DNA of 64,000 nt, taken from the NCBI RefSeq assembly GCF_030297675.1, contig NZ_AP028142.1, forward strand, positions 1,302,001 to 1,366,000, read 5' to 3'. The notes below the pieces were generated by a model, which did not search any database, was not told the DNA's origin, and saw only the letters and a list, made by a program, of their open reading frames with translations. This stretch comes from Polynucleobacter sp. HIN11. GTDB taxonomy: Bacteria; Pseudomonadota; Gammaproteobacteria; Burkholderiales; Burkholderiaceae. Positions 45,333 through 53,852 of the stretch are shown here, in pieces; the stretch's first letter is position 1, and the number at the start of each line of letters is the position of its first letter. The position numbers were made by a program, and so were the translations under genes.

Positions 45333-46964
45333 ATCAACTCCCCCGATTCATCATCGACCTTATCCGCTTTGGATGAGGTTGCGCGCCGTAGAAGCTTTGC
45401 CATCATCTCGCACCCCGATGCGGGCAAGACCACGCTTACCGAGAAACTTCTCTTGTATGCAGGTGCGATTCAAATTGCCGGGAGCGTGAAGGCTCGCAAA
45501 GCCAGTCGCCATGCCACTTCAGACTGGATGGAAATTGAAAAGCAACGGGGTATCTCGGTTGCGAGCTCGGTGATGCAGATGGAGTACCGCAATGCCATCA
45601 TTAATCTTCTAGATACCCCCGGTCACCAAGACTTTTCCGAAGACACTTATCGGGTCTTAACTGCGGTCGACTCCGCCTTGATGGTGATTGATGCAGCGAA
45701 CGGTGTGGAGCCCCAAACCAGACGTCTCATTGATGTATGTCGTGCGCGGCATACGCCTTTGGTCACTTTTATTAATAAGCTCGATCGTGAGGTTAAAAAA
45801 CCACTTGATCTCATGGATGAGATTGAAGCAGCACTCGGTATGGCGGTAGTCCCCTTTACTTGGCCAGTCGGTATGGGTAAATCCTTTGCCGGGGTGATCG
45901 ACATCATTAACAATCAAATGCGTCTATTTAAAGCCGGCGAGGATCGGGTCACCGAAGACTCGAACCTCGTCGTGTCCTTAGATGATCCCATGCTCAAAGA
46001 GCGCTTTGGTAGTGAATTAGAAGAAGCCTTGGCTGAAGTTGATCTTGTGAAAAATGCCATGCCCGCTTTTGATCGCGAGGCGTTCTTGGCTGGTGAGCAA
46101 TCGCCCGTATTTTTTGGATCTGCGATTAATAACTTTGGCGTTCGTGAGATTTTGAACACCTTGGTGGATTTAGCTCCTGGGCCTGGATCACGCAAGGCAG
46201 TGCAACGCCAGGTCGATCCCCATGAGAAAAAATTTACGGCCGTAGTGTTTAAGATCCAAGCCAATATGGATCCCGCACACCGCGATCGGGTGGCATTCTT
46301 GCGGATTTGCTCAGGTCACTTTGAGCGCGGCATGAAACTCAAGATTGTGCGCAATGGCAAAGAGATTCGCACCAACAATGCCCTCTCCTTTTTATCGCAA
46401 CGGCGTGATATTTTGGATGAAGCCTTTCCGGGTGACATTATTGGCTTACCCAATCATGGTCTCTTGCATTTAGGCGACACGCTCACTGAAGGGGAAGAGT
46501 TGCAATTTACGGGTCTACCGTTTTTTGCCCCGGAGATTTTTCGCATGGTTGAGGCAGCCGACCCAATGCGTAATAAGCAACTGCGCACAGGACTCTTACA
46601 ACTCGGAGAAGAAGGAGCGATTCAAGTGTTTCGCCCTATGAGTGGCGGGACGATGCTCTTGGGTGCCTTTGGCCAGTTGCAGTTTGAAGTGGTGGCGCAC
46701 CGCTTACAAACCGAGTATGGCGCCGAGGTGCGCTTATTGCCTGCACGCTACACCATGGCCAGGTGGGTGACTTCCGAAGATCCAGTCGCCCTCAAAAAAT
46801 TTATTACGGAGAACAGCCACCGCATGGCCGAAGATGTGGTCGGTGCCTCGGTCTTTTTGGCGGCTCACAAGTCAGAGCTCGATGTCGCCCAGCAGCGCTG
46901 GGAGCAAATTGAGTTTCATGCGTTACGCGAGCATGCGGGACTCATCTACCAAACTGAGATGTAA
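45333..46964 (+). CDS. prfC: Peptide chain release factor 3
   Basis: RF3 is the GTPase that recycles RF1/RF2 from the ribosome. The product has the EF-G-like G domain with ISHPDAGKTTLTEK (P-loop), QRGISVASSVMQ (switch I), DTPGHQDFSEDTYR (G3) and INKLDRE (G4), then domain II and the RF3-specific C-terminal domain (LGAFGQLQFEVVAHRL). No ATG or GTG lies in frame before the G domain. A TTG at 45369 would give 531 residues, but a good ribosome site precedes an ATC at 45333, giving 543 residues and an N-terminal leader NSPDSSSTLSALDEVARRR closer to the family length. The start is therefore uncertain; the gene is not. Confidence 0.93.
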   Translation: MNSPDSSSTLSALDEVARRRSFAIISHPDAGKTTLTEKLLLYAGAIQIAGSVKARKASRHATSDWMEIEKQRGISVASSVMQMEYRNAIINLLDTPGHQDFSEDTYRVLTAVDSALMVIDAANGVEPQTRRLIDVCRARHTPLVTFINKLDREVKKPLDLMDEIEAALGMAVVPFTWPVGMGKSFAGVIDIINNQMRLFKAGEDRVTEDSNLVVSLDDPMLKERFGSELEEALAEVDLVKNAMPAFDREAFLAGEQSPVFFGSAINNFGVREILNTLVDLAPGPGSRKAVQRQVDPHEKKFTAVVFKIQANMDPAHRDRVAFLRICSGHFERGMKLKIVRNGKEIRTNNALSFLSQRRDILDEAFPGDIIGLPNHGLLHLGDTLTEGEELQFTGLPFFAPEIFRMVEAADPMRNKQLRTGLLQLGEEGAIQVFRPMSGGTMLLGAFGQLQFEVVAHRLQTEYGAEVRLLPARYTMARWVTSEDPVALKKFITENSHRMAEDVVGASVFLAAHKSELDVAQQRWEQIEFHALREHAGLIYQTEM

Positions 46965-46970
46965 GCATTA

Positions 46971-46995
46971 AAAATCTACGGATTAAATAATCCGT
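46971..46995 (-). terminator. Terminator of the substrate-binding/TRIC gene
   Basis: ACGGATT-AAAT-AATCCGT (46978-46995) is a 7-bp stem with a 4-nt loop. On the minus strand it is followed by AGATTTTT, a U-tract, 17 bp after the stop of the 47012 gene. Confidence 0.5.
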
Positions 46996-47011
46996 CAGTC
47001 GTTCAGTAGGC

Positions 47012-48742
47012 TTAGTTTGAGCTTAGTTTAGGCTTAGTTGGTTTTTTGGGTCCCCCAAGAATCTCTGGGTACTGTAGCTTATAACGATAAATGGCTAGTC
47101 GTAAGCCAACTAAGAAGATAAATGTAACCCCCACGGTCAGCACAACCGGTATTGGGCTTGATTCATAGTAATTGGCGATAAAGAGCCCTGCGGTGAGTAC
47201 TAAACCACCAACGACTGCCGCCTCCTCATAAATTACTCCTTTAAAAGTATGCGGCTCTTGATTCACCAAGACATCGCGTAAGACACCACCGCCAGCACAG
47301 GATAGCGCCGCACAAATCGGTGCCCAAAACCAAGCCATTCCTGCAGCAAGAGCCAGCATCGCACCCAAGGTGGCTAAACCGGCAAAGCCAATCACGTCGG
47401 TGTATTTTTTAACGGTCTTGAATGTCTCCGAATGATGAAAATCACGATAACGCAATCCAATGAGACTAGCAGTAAGAACAATCAGCAAAATACCGGTAGG
47501 AAAGACCACATCTCGCACGTAAAAGAAGTCTAAGCGCTCACCCCCAATAATGATGTCTCGTAGGGTTCCACCACCAAGACCCGATAGGAAGGCCAACACC
47601 AACCGCCCCCACAGATCGTAGTTGCGGTTCATACCTTCTAAGGTTCCCGATAGAGCAAAAGTAAATGCGGATAAATAAATGAGCAACTTAAACCAAGTGG
47701 ACTTCACAATCTCTGTGACATAAAAGCGAGTTGCCTCCGTGAGCGGTAGTTTTCGGCCGTCTTCTTTTTGTACTTGATTCCATATTTGATGCGTCCACAG
47801 TGAACGAGGATCTAAATCCGAATTTTTAGATACCGCACTTAAGCGACGTACACTTTTATCAAAATAGGCGAGGTTAAATAGTCCAAATTGTTTGTTCTCC
47901 TTGGGGATTAAATCCAATACCACTTGCAACATGTGCAGCTGTTGGGCAGGATCCAAATGGGGAGCAATTTTTTGCACGGATTGGGCAGCAAGGGTTGGGG
48001 CGATGCGGGCTTCAGACCAGCCTTTACGCAGCGCCCGAATCAGGCGAACCATTTGCTCTCGAAAGATGGGATCCTCGAGGCGAGCGCTCATCACATATAA
48101 CCCATCCTCAATATTGATGGTGCCATATTTTTGCGGATCCACCACCACCAAATCCGCACTTGGTATGCCCGAGTGCAAAATTTTCCAATACTCGTTATAG
48201 GACATAGCAGTAGCGCACGCCACATTCCCATCAATTAAATCCTCACCGTTGGAGCGTTGCATCACGACTTCGACTGAATTTCTTGGAATACTGAGTTGAT
48301 CCAGAAGTTCATAGAGGATCTCTTGATCCCCTACACCCCAAACTCCAATGCGTTTACCCTGAACGTCCTTCGGCACATAAACGCCCGCACTGATTCGGCA
48401 AATAATATTGAGCGCCGATCCTGAAAACAACTGTGCAATATTAGTAATGCGCTGATCGGGCTTGGAGAGCTCAAAGGCATTGTTAAACCAAGAGATGGCT
48501 ACATCGGCATTACCATTTTGAAGCTCTTGGAGGGGATTAATGCCTGACCCCCCAGGGAATGTAATCACGTCTAGCCCTTCATTTTCAAAGTGCTTGCGAA
48601 TTTGGGCTACATAGACGCCAGCAAACTGACTTTGATGCGACCATGCCAATTGCAAACGAATGGATGCTGCTGTATTTGGCTGGGCCCAACAAACGCTCGT
48701 ATTCAATAAAACCATGCTTAGGATTAGTCGTAGCCAGCTCAT
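47012..48742 (-). CDS. Fusion of an NMT1/SsuA-type substrate-binding domain with a TRIC (UPF0126) cation-channel domain
   Basis: The 576-residue protein starts with a signal peptide (SVLLNTSVCWA-like, cleavage near residue 21). Residues about 25-320 are a periplasmic-binding domain of the NMT1/THI5/SsuA kind (IRLQLAWSHQSQFAGVYVAQ, FPGGSGINPLQELQNGNADV, VQGKRIGVWG). Residues about 350-560 are membrane helices in two repeats typical of bacterial TRIC/YicG channels, each with a glycine-Arg-Asp motif (GGGTLRDIIIGG, GGGVLRDVL). No ABC permease or ATPase gene is adjacent. The layout suggests a periplasmic sensor or scoop tethered to a channel; the ligand is unknown. The frame is continuous through the junction, so this is not two genes. 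Confidence 0.88.
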   Translation of the reverse strand: MSWLRLILSMVLLNTSVCWAQPNTAASIRLQLAWSHQSQFAGVYVAQIRKHFENEGLDVITFPGGSGINPLQELQNGNADVAISWFNNAFELSKPDQRITNIAQLFSGSALNIICRISAGVYVPKDVQGKRIGVWGVGDQEILYELLDQLSIPRNSVEVVMQRSNGEDLIDGNVACATAMSYNEYWKILHSGIPSADLVVVDPQKYGTINIEDGLYVMSARLEDPIFREQMVRLIRALRKGWSEARIAPTLAAQSVQKIAPHLDPAQQLHMLQVVLDLIPKENKQFGLFNLAYFDKSVRRLSAVSKNSDLDPRSLWTHQIWNQVQKEDGRKLPLTEATRFYVTEIVKSTWFKLLIYLSAFTFALSGTLEGMNRNYDLWGRLVLAFLSGLGGGTLRDIIIGGERLDFFYVRDVVFPTGILLIVLTASLIGLRYRDFHHSETFKTVKKYTDVIGFAGLATLGAMLALAAGMAWFWAPICAALSCAGGGVLRDVLVNQEPHTFKGVIYEEAAVVGGLVLTAGLFIANYYESSPIPVVLTVGVTFIFLVGLRLAIYRYKLQYPEILGGPKKPTKPKLSSN

Positions 48743-48839
48743 GAAATCACCATCTCTAGTGTTGATTTTGATACTTTTGATATCTTAGTTGAATTAACTC
48801 CTACCAATACTATTTTTTCTATCCCAATCGTGAAATCAA

Positions 48840-48852
48840 TACAATCTACCCT
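48840..48852 (+). promoter_or_regulatory. -10 element directly before the histidine phosphatase start
   Basis: TACAAT at 48840-48845 is followed by seven bases and then the ATG at 48853, with no Shine-Dalgarno sequence. The transcript would start at or next to the start codon. No clear -35 box is visible. Confidence 0.45.
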
Positions 48853-49500
48853 ATGAGGCAACTGACTAAAATCTGTTTTGTTCGTCACGGGGAAACCAAT
48901 TGGAATGTTGAAAAGCGGATGCAAGGTCATACCGACATTCCCCTCAATGCCCACGGTCTAATGCAGGCTGAACGTTTAGCCAAAGCCCTCTTAAGAACCG
49001 GTCATCGTTTTAATCGCATCTACTCGAGCGATTTAGAGCGCGCCTTTCATACCGCCAAAGTGATTGCAAGTCCTTTGTCTTTGGATATTTCAGTGCACCC
49101 TGATTTGCGCGAGCGCCATGTCGGCAAACTCCAAGGGTTGCTTTTGGCTGATGCACCCCGGGCAGAACCAGAACTATGGCAACGTCACCTGACCCGCGAT
49201 TTAGACTTTGATCTCGGCGGGGGCGAGAGTATTGTGCAGTTTCATAATCGGATGAAGCGCATGCTCGATCATTTATTAATGAAGCATGCTGGCGAGCAGA
49301 TTTTGGCGGTCAGTCATGGTGGCTCACTCGATATGATCTACCGCATCGTCACCCAACAAGCTTTAGATGCCGAACGCGTCGCGGTGGTTCCCAATACCTC
49401 ACTTAATTGGATTGTCCATGATGGCAATACTTGGTCGATTGAGCGCTGGGGCGATACGAGTCATCTCACCGATTCGGTACTCGACAATATTGAAATCTAA
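48853..49500 (+). CDS. Histidine phosphatase family protein (phosphoglycerate-mutase-like)
   Basis: The 215-residue cytosolic protein carries the RHG signature (CFVRHGETNWNVEKRMQGHT) with the phosphorylated His, the YSSDLERAFHTAK segment, an acid pair in the RERHVGKLQG region and the second catalytic His in AVSHGGSLDM. This is the cofactor-dependent phosphoglycerate mutase/alpha-ribazole phosphatase superfamily; the substrate cannot be named from sequence. Its stop abuts the stop of the convergent FAD gene with no gap. Confidence 0.9.
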   Translation: MRQLTKICFVRHGETNWNVEKRMQGHTDIPLNAHGLMQAERLAKALLRTGHRFNRIYSSDLERAFHTAKVIASPLSLDISVHPDLRERHVGKLQGLLLADAPRAEPELWQRHLTRDLDFDLGGGESIVQFHNRMKRMLDHLLMKHAGEQILAVSHGGSLDMIYRIVTQQALDAERVAVVPNTSLNWIVHDGNTWSIERWGDTSHLTDSVLDNIEI

Positions 49501-51114
49501 TTAGGTGCTCACGAGATCGAGCGCAATCGCTTCAGCGACTTTAATGCCATCAATCCCAGCGGACATAATTCCACCGGCATACCCCGCGCCCTCACCGGCT
49601 GGGTAAAGGCCTTTGGTATTGATGCTTTGGTAATTGGGTCCACGCTTAATCTGCAGTGGCGAGGAAGTACGGGTCTCTACCCCGGTGAGTACCGCATCAG
49701 GCATCGCAAAGCCTTTGATCTTTTTCTCAAACGCGGGAATCGCCTCCCGAATCGCCTCGATTGCATAGCTCGGTAGGCTTGTGGCGAGGTCGGTGAGATG
49801 CACGCCTGGTTTATATGATGGGATGACTGAGCCAAATTCCGTCGATGGCTTGCCTTTTAAGAAATCACCCACTAACTGCCCGGGAGCTTCATAGGTCGAC
49901 CCACCCAAGGTATACGCTCTCGATTCCAGCTCACGCTGAAAGGCAATGCCTGCAAGCGGTCCACCCGGATAGTCGCTTGGATCGATTCCCACTACAATTC
50001 CCGCATTGGCATTGCGCTCATTGCGCGAATACTGACTCATGCCATTGGTCACCACCCGATTAGGCTCGGAAGTTGCTGCCACCACCGTACCACCTGGGCA
50101 CATGCAAAAACTATAGACTGAGCGTCCATTCTTGGCATGGTGCACGAGCTTATAGTCCGCTGCACCAATGAGCGGGTGTCCGGCATGCGGCCCCAAGCGC
50201 GCACGATCAATCACGGATTGGGGATGCTCAATGCGAAAGCCGACCGAGAAGGGCTTCGCTTCCATATAGACGCCTGCGTCAAAGAGCTCTTTGAAGGTAT
50301 CGCGTGCACTATGACCAAGTGCGAGCACCACATGATCGGCCGGCAGATACTCACCGCTTTCCAAGCGCAACCCCTTCAATACGTGATTGTCGATATCAAA
50401 ATGAGTCACCTTTTGACCAAAGCGCACTTCGCCGCCCAGATCAATAATTTCTTGGCGGATCTTCTCAACCATTCCGACTAAGCGAAAGGTCCCAATGTGG
50501 GGTTTCGAGACATACAGAATTTCTTCAGGTGCCCCCGCTTTCACAAACTCGTGTAAGACTTTACGACCATAAAACTTCGGGTCCTTCACTTGGCTCCATA
50601 GCTTGCCATCCGAGAAGGTACCCGCCCCACCCTCACCAAACTGCACATTGGATTCCGGGTTCAAAATCTTTTTGCGCCATAGCCCCCAGGTATCTTGAGT
50701 ACGTTCACGCACCGCCCTACCACGCTCGAGCACAATCGGCTTAAATCCCATTTGCGCCAATAGGAGCGCCGCAAAGATCCCGCAAGGACCAAAACCGATC
50801 ACAACAGGTCGTAATGGGGATTTTGTTGACTGATTGCGACTTTGCTGAACAACGAAGTGATACGACGTATCGGGGCTCGGTCGCACATGGGGATCATGTG
50901 CATGCCGCTTGAGAATGTTGGCTTCATCCCGAACGGATACATCGAGGGTATAGATAAAGGTGAGCGCACTATTTTTACGGGCATCGTAACTACGCTTGAA
51001 GACCTCGAATCGAATCAGGTCCTTCGGTGGAATATCGAGCCTCTTTAGTATTTCCTGATCAAGCGCCTCTGGAGCATGGTCAATCGGTAGGCGGAGCTCA
51101 GTAATCCGAATCAT
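49501..51114 (-). CDS. NAD(P)/FAD-dependent dehydrogenase, COG2509-like
   Basis: The 537-residue protein has an N-terminal extension of about 100 residues (MIRITELRLPIDH..., RRSYDAR-like) typical of this uncharacterised FAD family. A Rossmann FAD motif follows (VVIGFGPCGIFAALLLAQMG, with LERG at the strand end), then NVQFGEGGAGTFSDGKL and a C-terminal GEGAGYAGGIMSAGIDGIKV that closes the FAD site. The substrate is unknown. It is divergent from the GNAT gene with 32 bp between the starts. Confidence 0.87.
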   Translation of the reverse strand: MIRITELRLPIDHAPEALDQEILKRLDIPPKDLIRFEVFKRSYDARKNSALTFIYTLDVSVRDEANILKRHAHDPHVRPSPDTSYHFVVQQSRNQSTKSPLRPVVIGFGPCGIFAALLLAQMGFKPIVLERGRAVRERTQDTWGLWRKKILNPESNVQFGEGGAGTFSDGKLWSQVKDPKFYGRKVLHEFVKAGAPEEILYVSKPHIGTFRLVGMVEKIRQEIIDLGGEVRFGQKVTHFDIDNHVLKGLRLESGEYLPADHVVLALGHSARDTFKELFDAGVYMEAKPFSVGFRIEHPQSVIDRARLGPHAGHPLIGAADYKLVHHAKNGRSVYSFCMCPGGTVVAATSEPNRVVTNGMSQYSRNERNANAGIVVGIDPSDYPGGPLAGIAFQRELESRAYTLGGSTYEAPGQLVGDFLKGKPSTEFGSVIPSYKPGVHLTDLATSLPSYAIEAIREAIPAFEKKIKGFAMPDAVLTGVETRTSSPLQIKRGPNYQSINTKGLYPAGEGAGYAGGIMSAGIDGIKVAEAIALDLVST

Positions 51115-51134
51115 AGGCCATAACGATAGCAGTT

Positions 51135-51146
51135 TATGATTTATCC
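51135..51146 (+). promoter_or_regulatory. -10 element directly before the GNAT start
   Basis: TATGAT at 51135-51140 lies 6 nt before the ATG at 51147 and there is no Shine-Dalgarno sequence, consistent with a leaderless transcript. Confidence 0.45.
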
Positions 51147-51566
51147 ATGCAAAAAATCAGGATCATGCAATGGGATGAGGCGAAAGACCTTGCCTACCCG
51201 ATTCGCTTGACCGTATTTGTTCATGAACAAGGAGTCCCCGAAGAGCTCGAGCTCGATGACGATGATGCAATCGCCTGGCATGTGGTTGTGCTAGACCATG
51301 GCAACGCAATTGCAACAGGACGCTTACTGAAAAATGGCAAGATTGGTCGCTTGGCGGTGCTCAAAGAGTATCGCGGTCTAGGTCTTGGGGGCGAACTAAT
51401 GAAGACTTTGTTGTCGTATGGCCGTCAAGAAGGAATCAAGCAATTCTTTTTGCACGCTCAGACAACCGCTATTGGCTTTTATGAACGTCATGGATTTAAG
51501 GCAATCGACCTTCCATTTGAGGAGGCCGGCATTGATCACATCAAAATGGTACTAATATCGGATTAG
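51147..51566 (+). CDS. GNAT-family N-acetyltransferase
   Basis: The 139-residue protein has the GNAT fold order: RLTVFVHEQGVPEELELDD, then IATGRLLKNGKIGRLAVLKEYRG with the acetyl-CoA loop (GLGLGGELMK), and FLHAQTTAIGFYERHGFKA. It resembles the YjcF/ElaA group of small acetyltransferases. The acceptor substrate cannot be told. Its last 4 bp overlap the end of the small membrane protein gene on the other strand. Confidence 0.88.
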   Translation: MQKIRIMQWDEAKDLAYPIRLTVFVHEQGVPEELELDDDDAIAWHVVVLDHGNAIATGRLLKNGKIGRLAVLKEYRGLGLGGELMKTLLSYGRQEGIKQFFLHAQTTAIGFYERHGFKAIDLPFEEAGIDHIKMVLISD

Positions 51567-51727
51567 AAATACGTTTTAATCTCTTCGTCGTCTTTGGATC
51601 GAAACCAGGCTTGATAGAACAGGATTAGAAAACCGATCGCAAAATAGATCACGTTGCCCGTGGTGACATACGCAATAATGCCACCGATGGTGGCGAAAAT
51701 ACCTAGTAAAGCCCAAAAAATAGACAT
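51563..51727 (-). CDS. Small two-helix membrane protein (54 residues)
   Basis: ATG at 51727, with GGAG 8 nt upstream, opens a 54-codon frame. It reads MSIFWALLGIFATIGGIIAY, then VTTGNVIYFAIGFLILFYQA, then WFRSKDDEEIKTYF. Two hydrophobic helices and a charged tail mark an inner-membrane protein of unknown role. The good ribosome site and clean fit between its neighbours support it as real. It is downstream of, and co-directional with, the histidine kinase gene (24 bp apart), which may co-transcribe it. Confidence 0.75.
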   Translation of the reverse strand: MSIFWALLGIFATIGGIIAYVTTGNVIYFAIGFLILFYQAWFRSKDDEEIKTYF

Positions 51728-51751
51728 GATGATCTCCCTCGTTACTCTATT

Positions 51752-53191
51752 TTATTCGGTTTTAGGGAAGGTGATTTCAAAGGCAGCGCCGCCTTGATAA
51801 GCGGAATCGAAACGAATCTTGCCGCCATGGCGACTTATGATGTATTCGCATAACCAGAGTCCTAGACCCATCCCCTCGCGCTTACTGCCAGAAAATAGAT
51901 CAAATAGGTGTTGGGCTCGTTCAGAGGAAACGCCTGGTCCATTATCCTCACAACGAATCCTAATTTGATTAGCATCCTCCATTCCACGAATCCAGATGAC
52001 ACACTCCGATCGCATACTAGTTTGGAATGCCTGAGCAGCATTATTGATCAGATTTAAGAAGATTTGTTGGGCCTCCCCAAAACTCATCGGCATGCTTATC
52101 GAGTTCGGAATGTCGACTTCAACACGAACATGCTTTTCAGATAAATCAGATTTAGATAACAAAATGACCGATTCGATTGCCTCAACTACTGATACTTTTT
52201 CGGGGAAAGCGTCATATTTCTCAGAGAAGATTGCTTTTAGGGTTCTGATAATGCGGGCAGCCCGCATATTATCTTTGGAAATGTCATCTGCAAGTCTTTT
52301 AATTAAATCCCGATCAACCGCTTCCTCAGAAATCTTCTTTTGCAGATACTCACTATTAATCTGAATGGCCCCCAATGGCTGATTAATCTCATGGGCTATC
52401 GAGGCAGTTAATGCCCCCGTAGTATTACTCTTGTTAGCCTTGAGTAATGAACTGATAAGCGTTTCACGTTCATCAAGCAGCTTCTTAAACGTCATATTTT
52501 GGAATTCGGTCTGCCGGCTGTCGATCGCTAATTTTTCGGACCAGTAACCCCAGATTGCAATAAACGATAAGGTGTTCATCAAAATCTGGCCAAACGTAAA
52601 GATGATGAGAAGCTGCGGCAATTGCTCCATCGAACGAATCGGGAAATTGGTTTCGAACAAGACAACCAGTCGCGGTGCCAGGAAAAGTGCCTCTCCTATT
52701 GCAGCGTATTGAAAATACCGCAATTGCTGCAGACCCAATCCACGATTGACCATACGGGCTTCTCGAATTTGCCAGGCAAGAATGATTGCATAGGTGGAGA
52801 CAGCAAATAATGTTCGCTCCTCAAATGCCCAATTGAGTCGTAAATATTCAAAGAACAACCCATAAGAAAGCATGGAGAGCCCAAGAGCCCACTTTAATGA
52901 TTTACTGACGGGATGATTAAAGGAATAGAAAAATAGGCCTTGCAGAATTGCTGCCGCATAAAACAAAGTGTTGGCGAGCGTAAAGATAGGTGGGACTTTC
53001 TGAATATCATCAGTTAACAAAATCCCAATTGCAAATAATGCTAAACCGATAACATTCGAAATCAATGCTCCAAGCCAATATGGATTCGGTTTTGATTTGG
53101 ACTCACCCTGAAGATAATGAAGAATTCCAAAGAGTAATCCAAGCTGAATTGCTGCGAAGATAAAAAAATTGAGAGCGAGTAAAACTTTCAT
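51752..53191 (-). CDS. Membrane-bound sensor histidine kinase, orphan
   Basis: The 479-residue protein has about seven hydrophobic helices in residues 1-215, then a HisKA dimerisation domain with the phosphoacceptor in SIAHEINQPLGAIQIN, and a HATPase domain with N-box (IFLNLINNAAQAF), G1 (CEDNGPGV) and G2 (GMGLGLWLCEYII). The H-box HEINQPLGAI is of the NtrB/DctB-like subgroup. No response regulator gene is next to it, so the partner is elsewhere. The signal sensed by the membrane part is unknown. TACGAT lies 6 nt before the ATG (53203-53198). Confidence 0.9.
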   Translation of the reverse strand: MKVLLALNFFIFAAIQLGLLFGILHYLQGESKSKPNPYWLGALISNVIGLALFAIGILLTDDIQKVPPIFTLANTLFYAAAILQGLFFYSFNHPVSKSLKWALGLSMLSYGLFFEYLRLNWAFEERTLFAVSTYAIILAWQIREARMVNRGLGLQQLRYFQYAAIGEALFLAPRLVVLFETNFPIRSMEQLPQLLIIFTFGQILMNTLSFIAIWGYWSEKLAIDSRQTEFQNMTFKKLLDERETLISSLLKANKSNTTGALTASIAHEINQPLGAIQINSEYLQKKISEEAVDRDLIKRLADDISKDNMRAARIIRTLKAIFSEKYDAFPEKVSVVEAIESVILLSKSDLSEKHVRVEVDIPNSISMPMSFGEAQQIFLNLINNAAQAFQTSMRSECVIWIRGMEDANQIRIRCEDNGPGVSSERAQHLFDLFSGSKREGMGLGLWLCEYIISRHGGKIRFDSAYQGGAAFEITFPKTE

Positions 53192-53277
53192 TGACTTATC
53201 GTAATGGTATTACCCGTGTAATCGATCAATAAATTGAATGCTAGAGCTATATCTTTAACAAAGGCGGTGCACTGAAA

Positions 53278-53727
53278 TTACTTTGGCTCGCGTGAGCCCC
53301 AATACTTTTGCATTTCTATAAATAGGAACGATGCAGACCAGGTAATCAGAATCAGACCGGTGAGTGCCTCAACTCCAGTTAGATAGCGAAGATAACCGTC
53401 TACCACAATGTCACCGTATCCTACAGTGGTATAGGTGACAAACGATAAATACGCACTATCGAGCAGCAAGCCATGATCAGAGGTGCTACCAATCACACTT
53501 CCAAGGTTGGGAAATATCAGCATGAGGTAATAAGCTAATGCAAAGATCCAAATCTCAATGATGTGTGCAATAAAAATCACACCAACTGCGATCAATACCT
53601 TATAGCGAGCATGAATGTGCTTAATCGCCGGCATGGCACTGTTTAGTTTGTACAAAACTTCATAATGAAATACGATCGCCAAAAGTGCAATCAGTGTATT
53701 GAGTATGAAGGTAATCAATAGAAGCAT
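53278..53727 (-). CDS. Two-TM-type potassium channel protein
   Basis: The 149-residue membrane protein has hydrophobic segments at residues 1-22 and 45-72, a pore loop with the K+ selectivity filter TTVGYGD (near residue 100) and a final helix. This is the ion-channel (PF07885) family. No cytosolic RCK domain is attached. It lies just downstream of tRNA-Ser on the same strand, 18 bp from the tRNA 3' end, so it may be read from the serS/tRNA promoter. Confidence 0.87.
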   Translation of the reverse strand: MLLLITFILNTLIALLAIVFHYEVLYKLNSAMPAIKHIHARYKVLIAVGVIFIAHIIEIWIFALAYYLMLIFPNLGSVIGSTSDHGLLLDSAYLSFVTYTTVGYGDIVVDGYLRYLTGVEALTGLILITWSASFLFIEMQKYWGSREPK

Positions 53728-53744
53728 GCGAGGCTTTCAGGATA

Positions 53745-53835
<91 letters not shown>

Positions 53836-53852
53836 GATACTCGATGGCTCAA

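Noticed and set aside
48739..48954. Minus-strand 71-codon frame across the start of the histidine phosphatase gene.
   Set aside because: It overlaps a well-supported gene and has no recognisable motifs.
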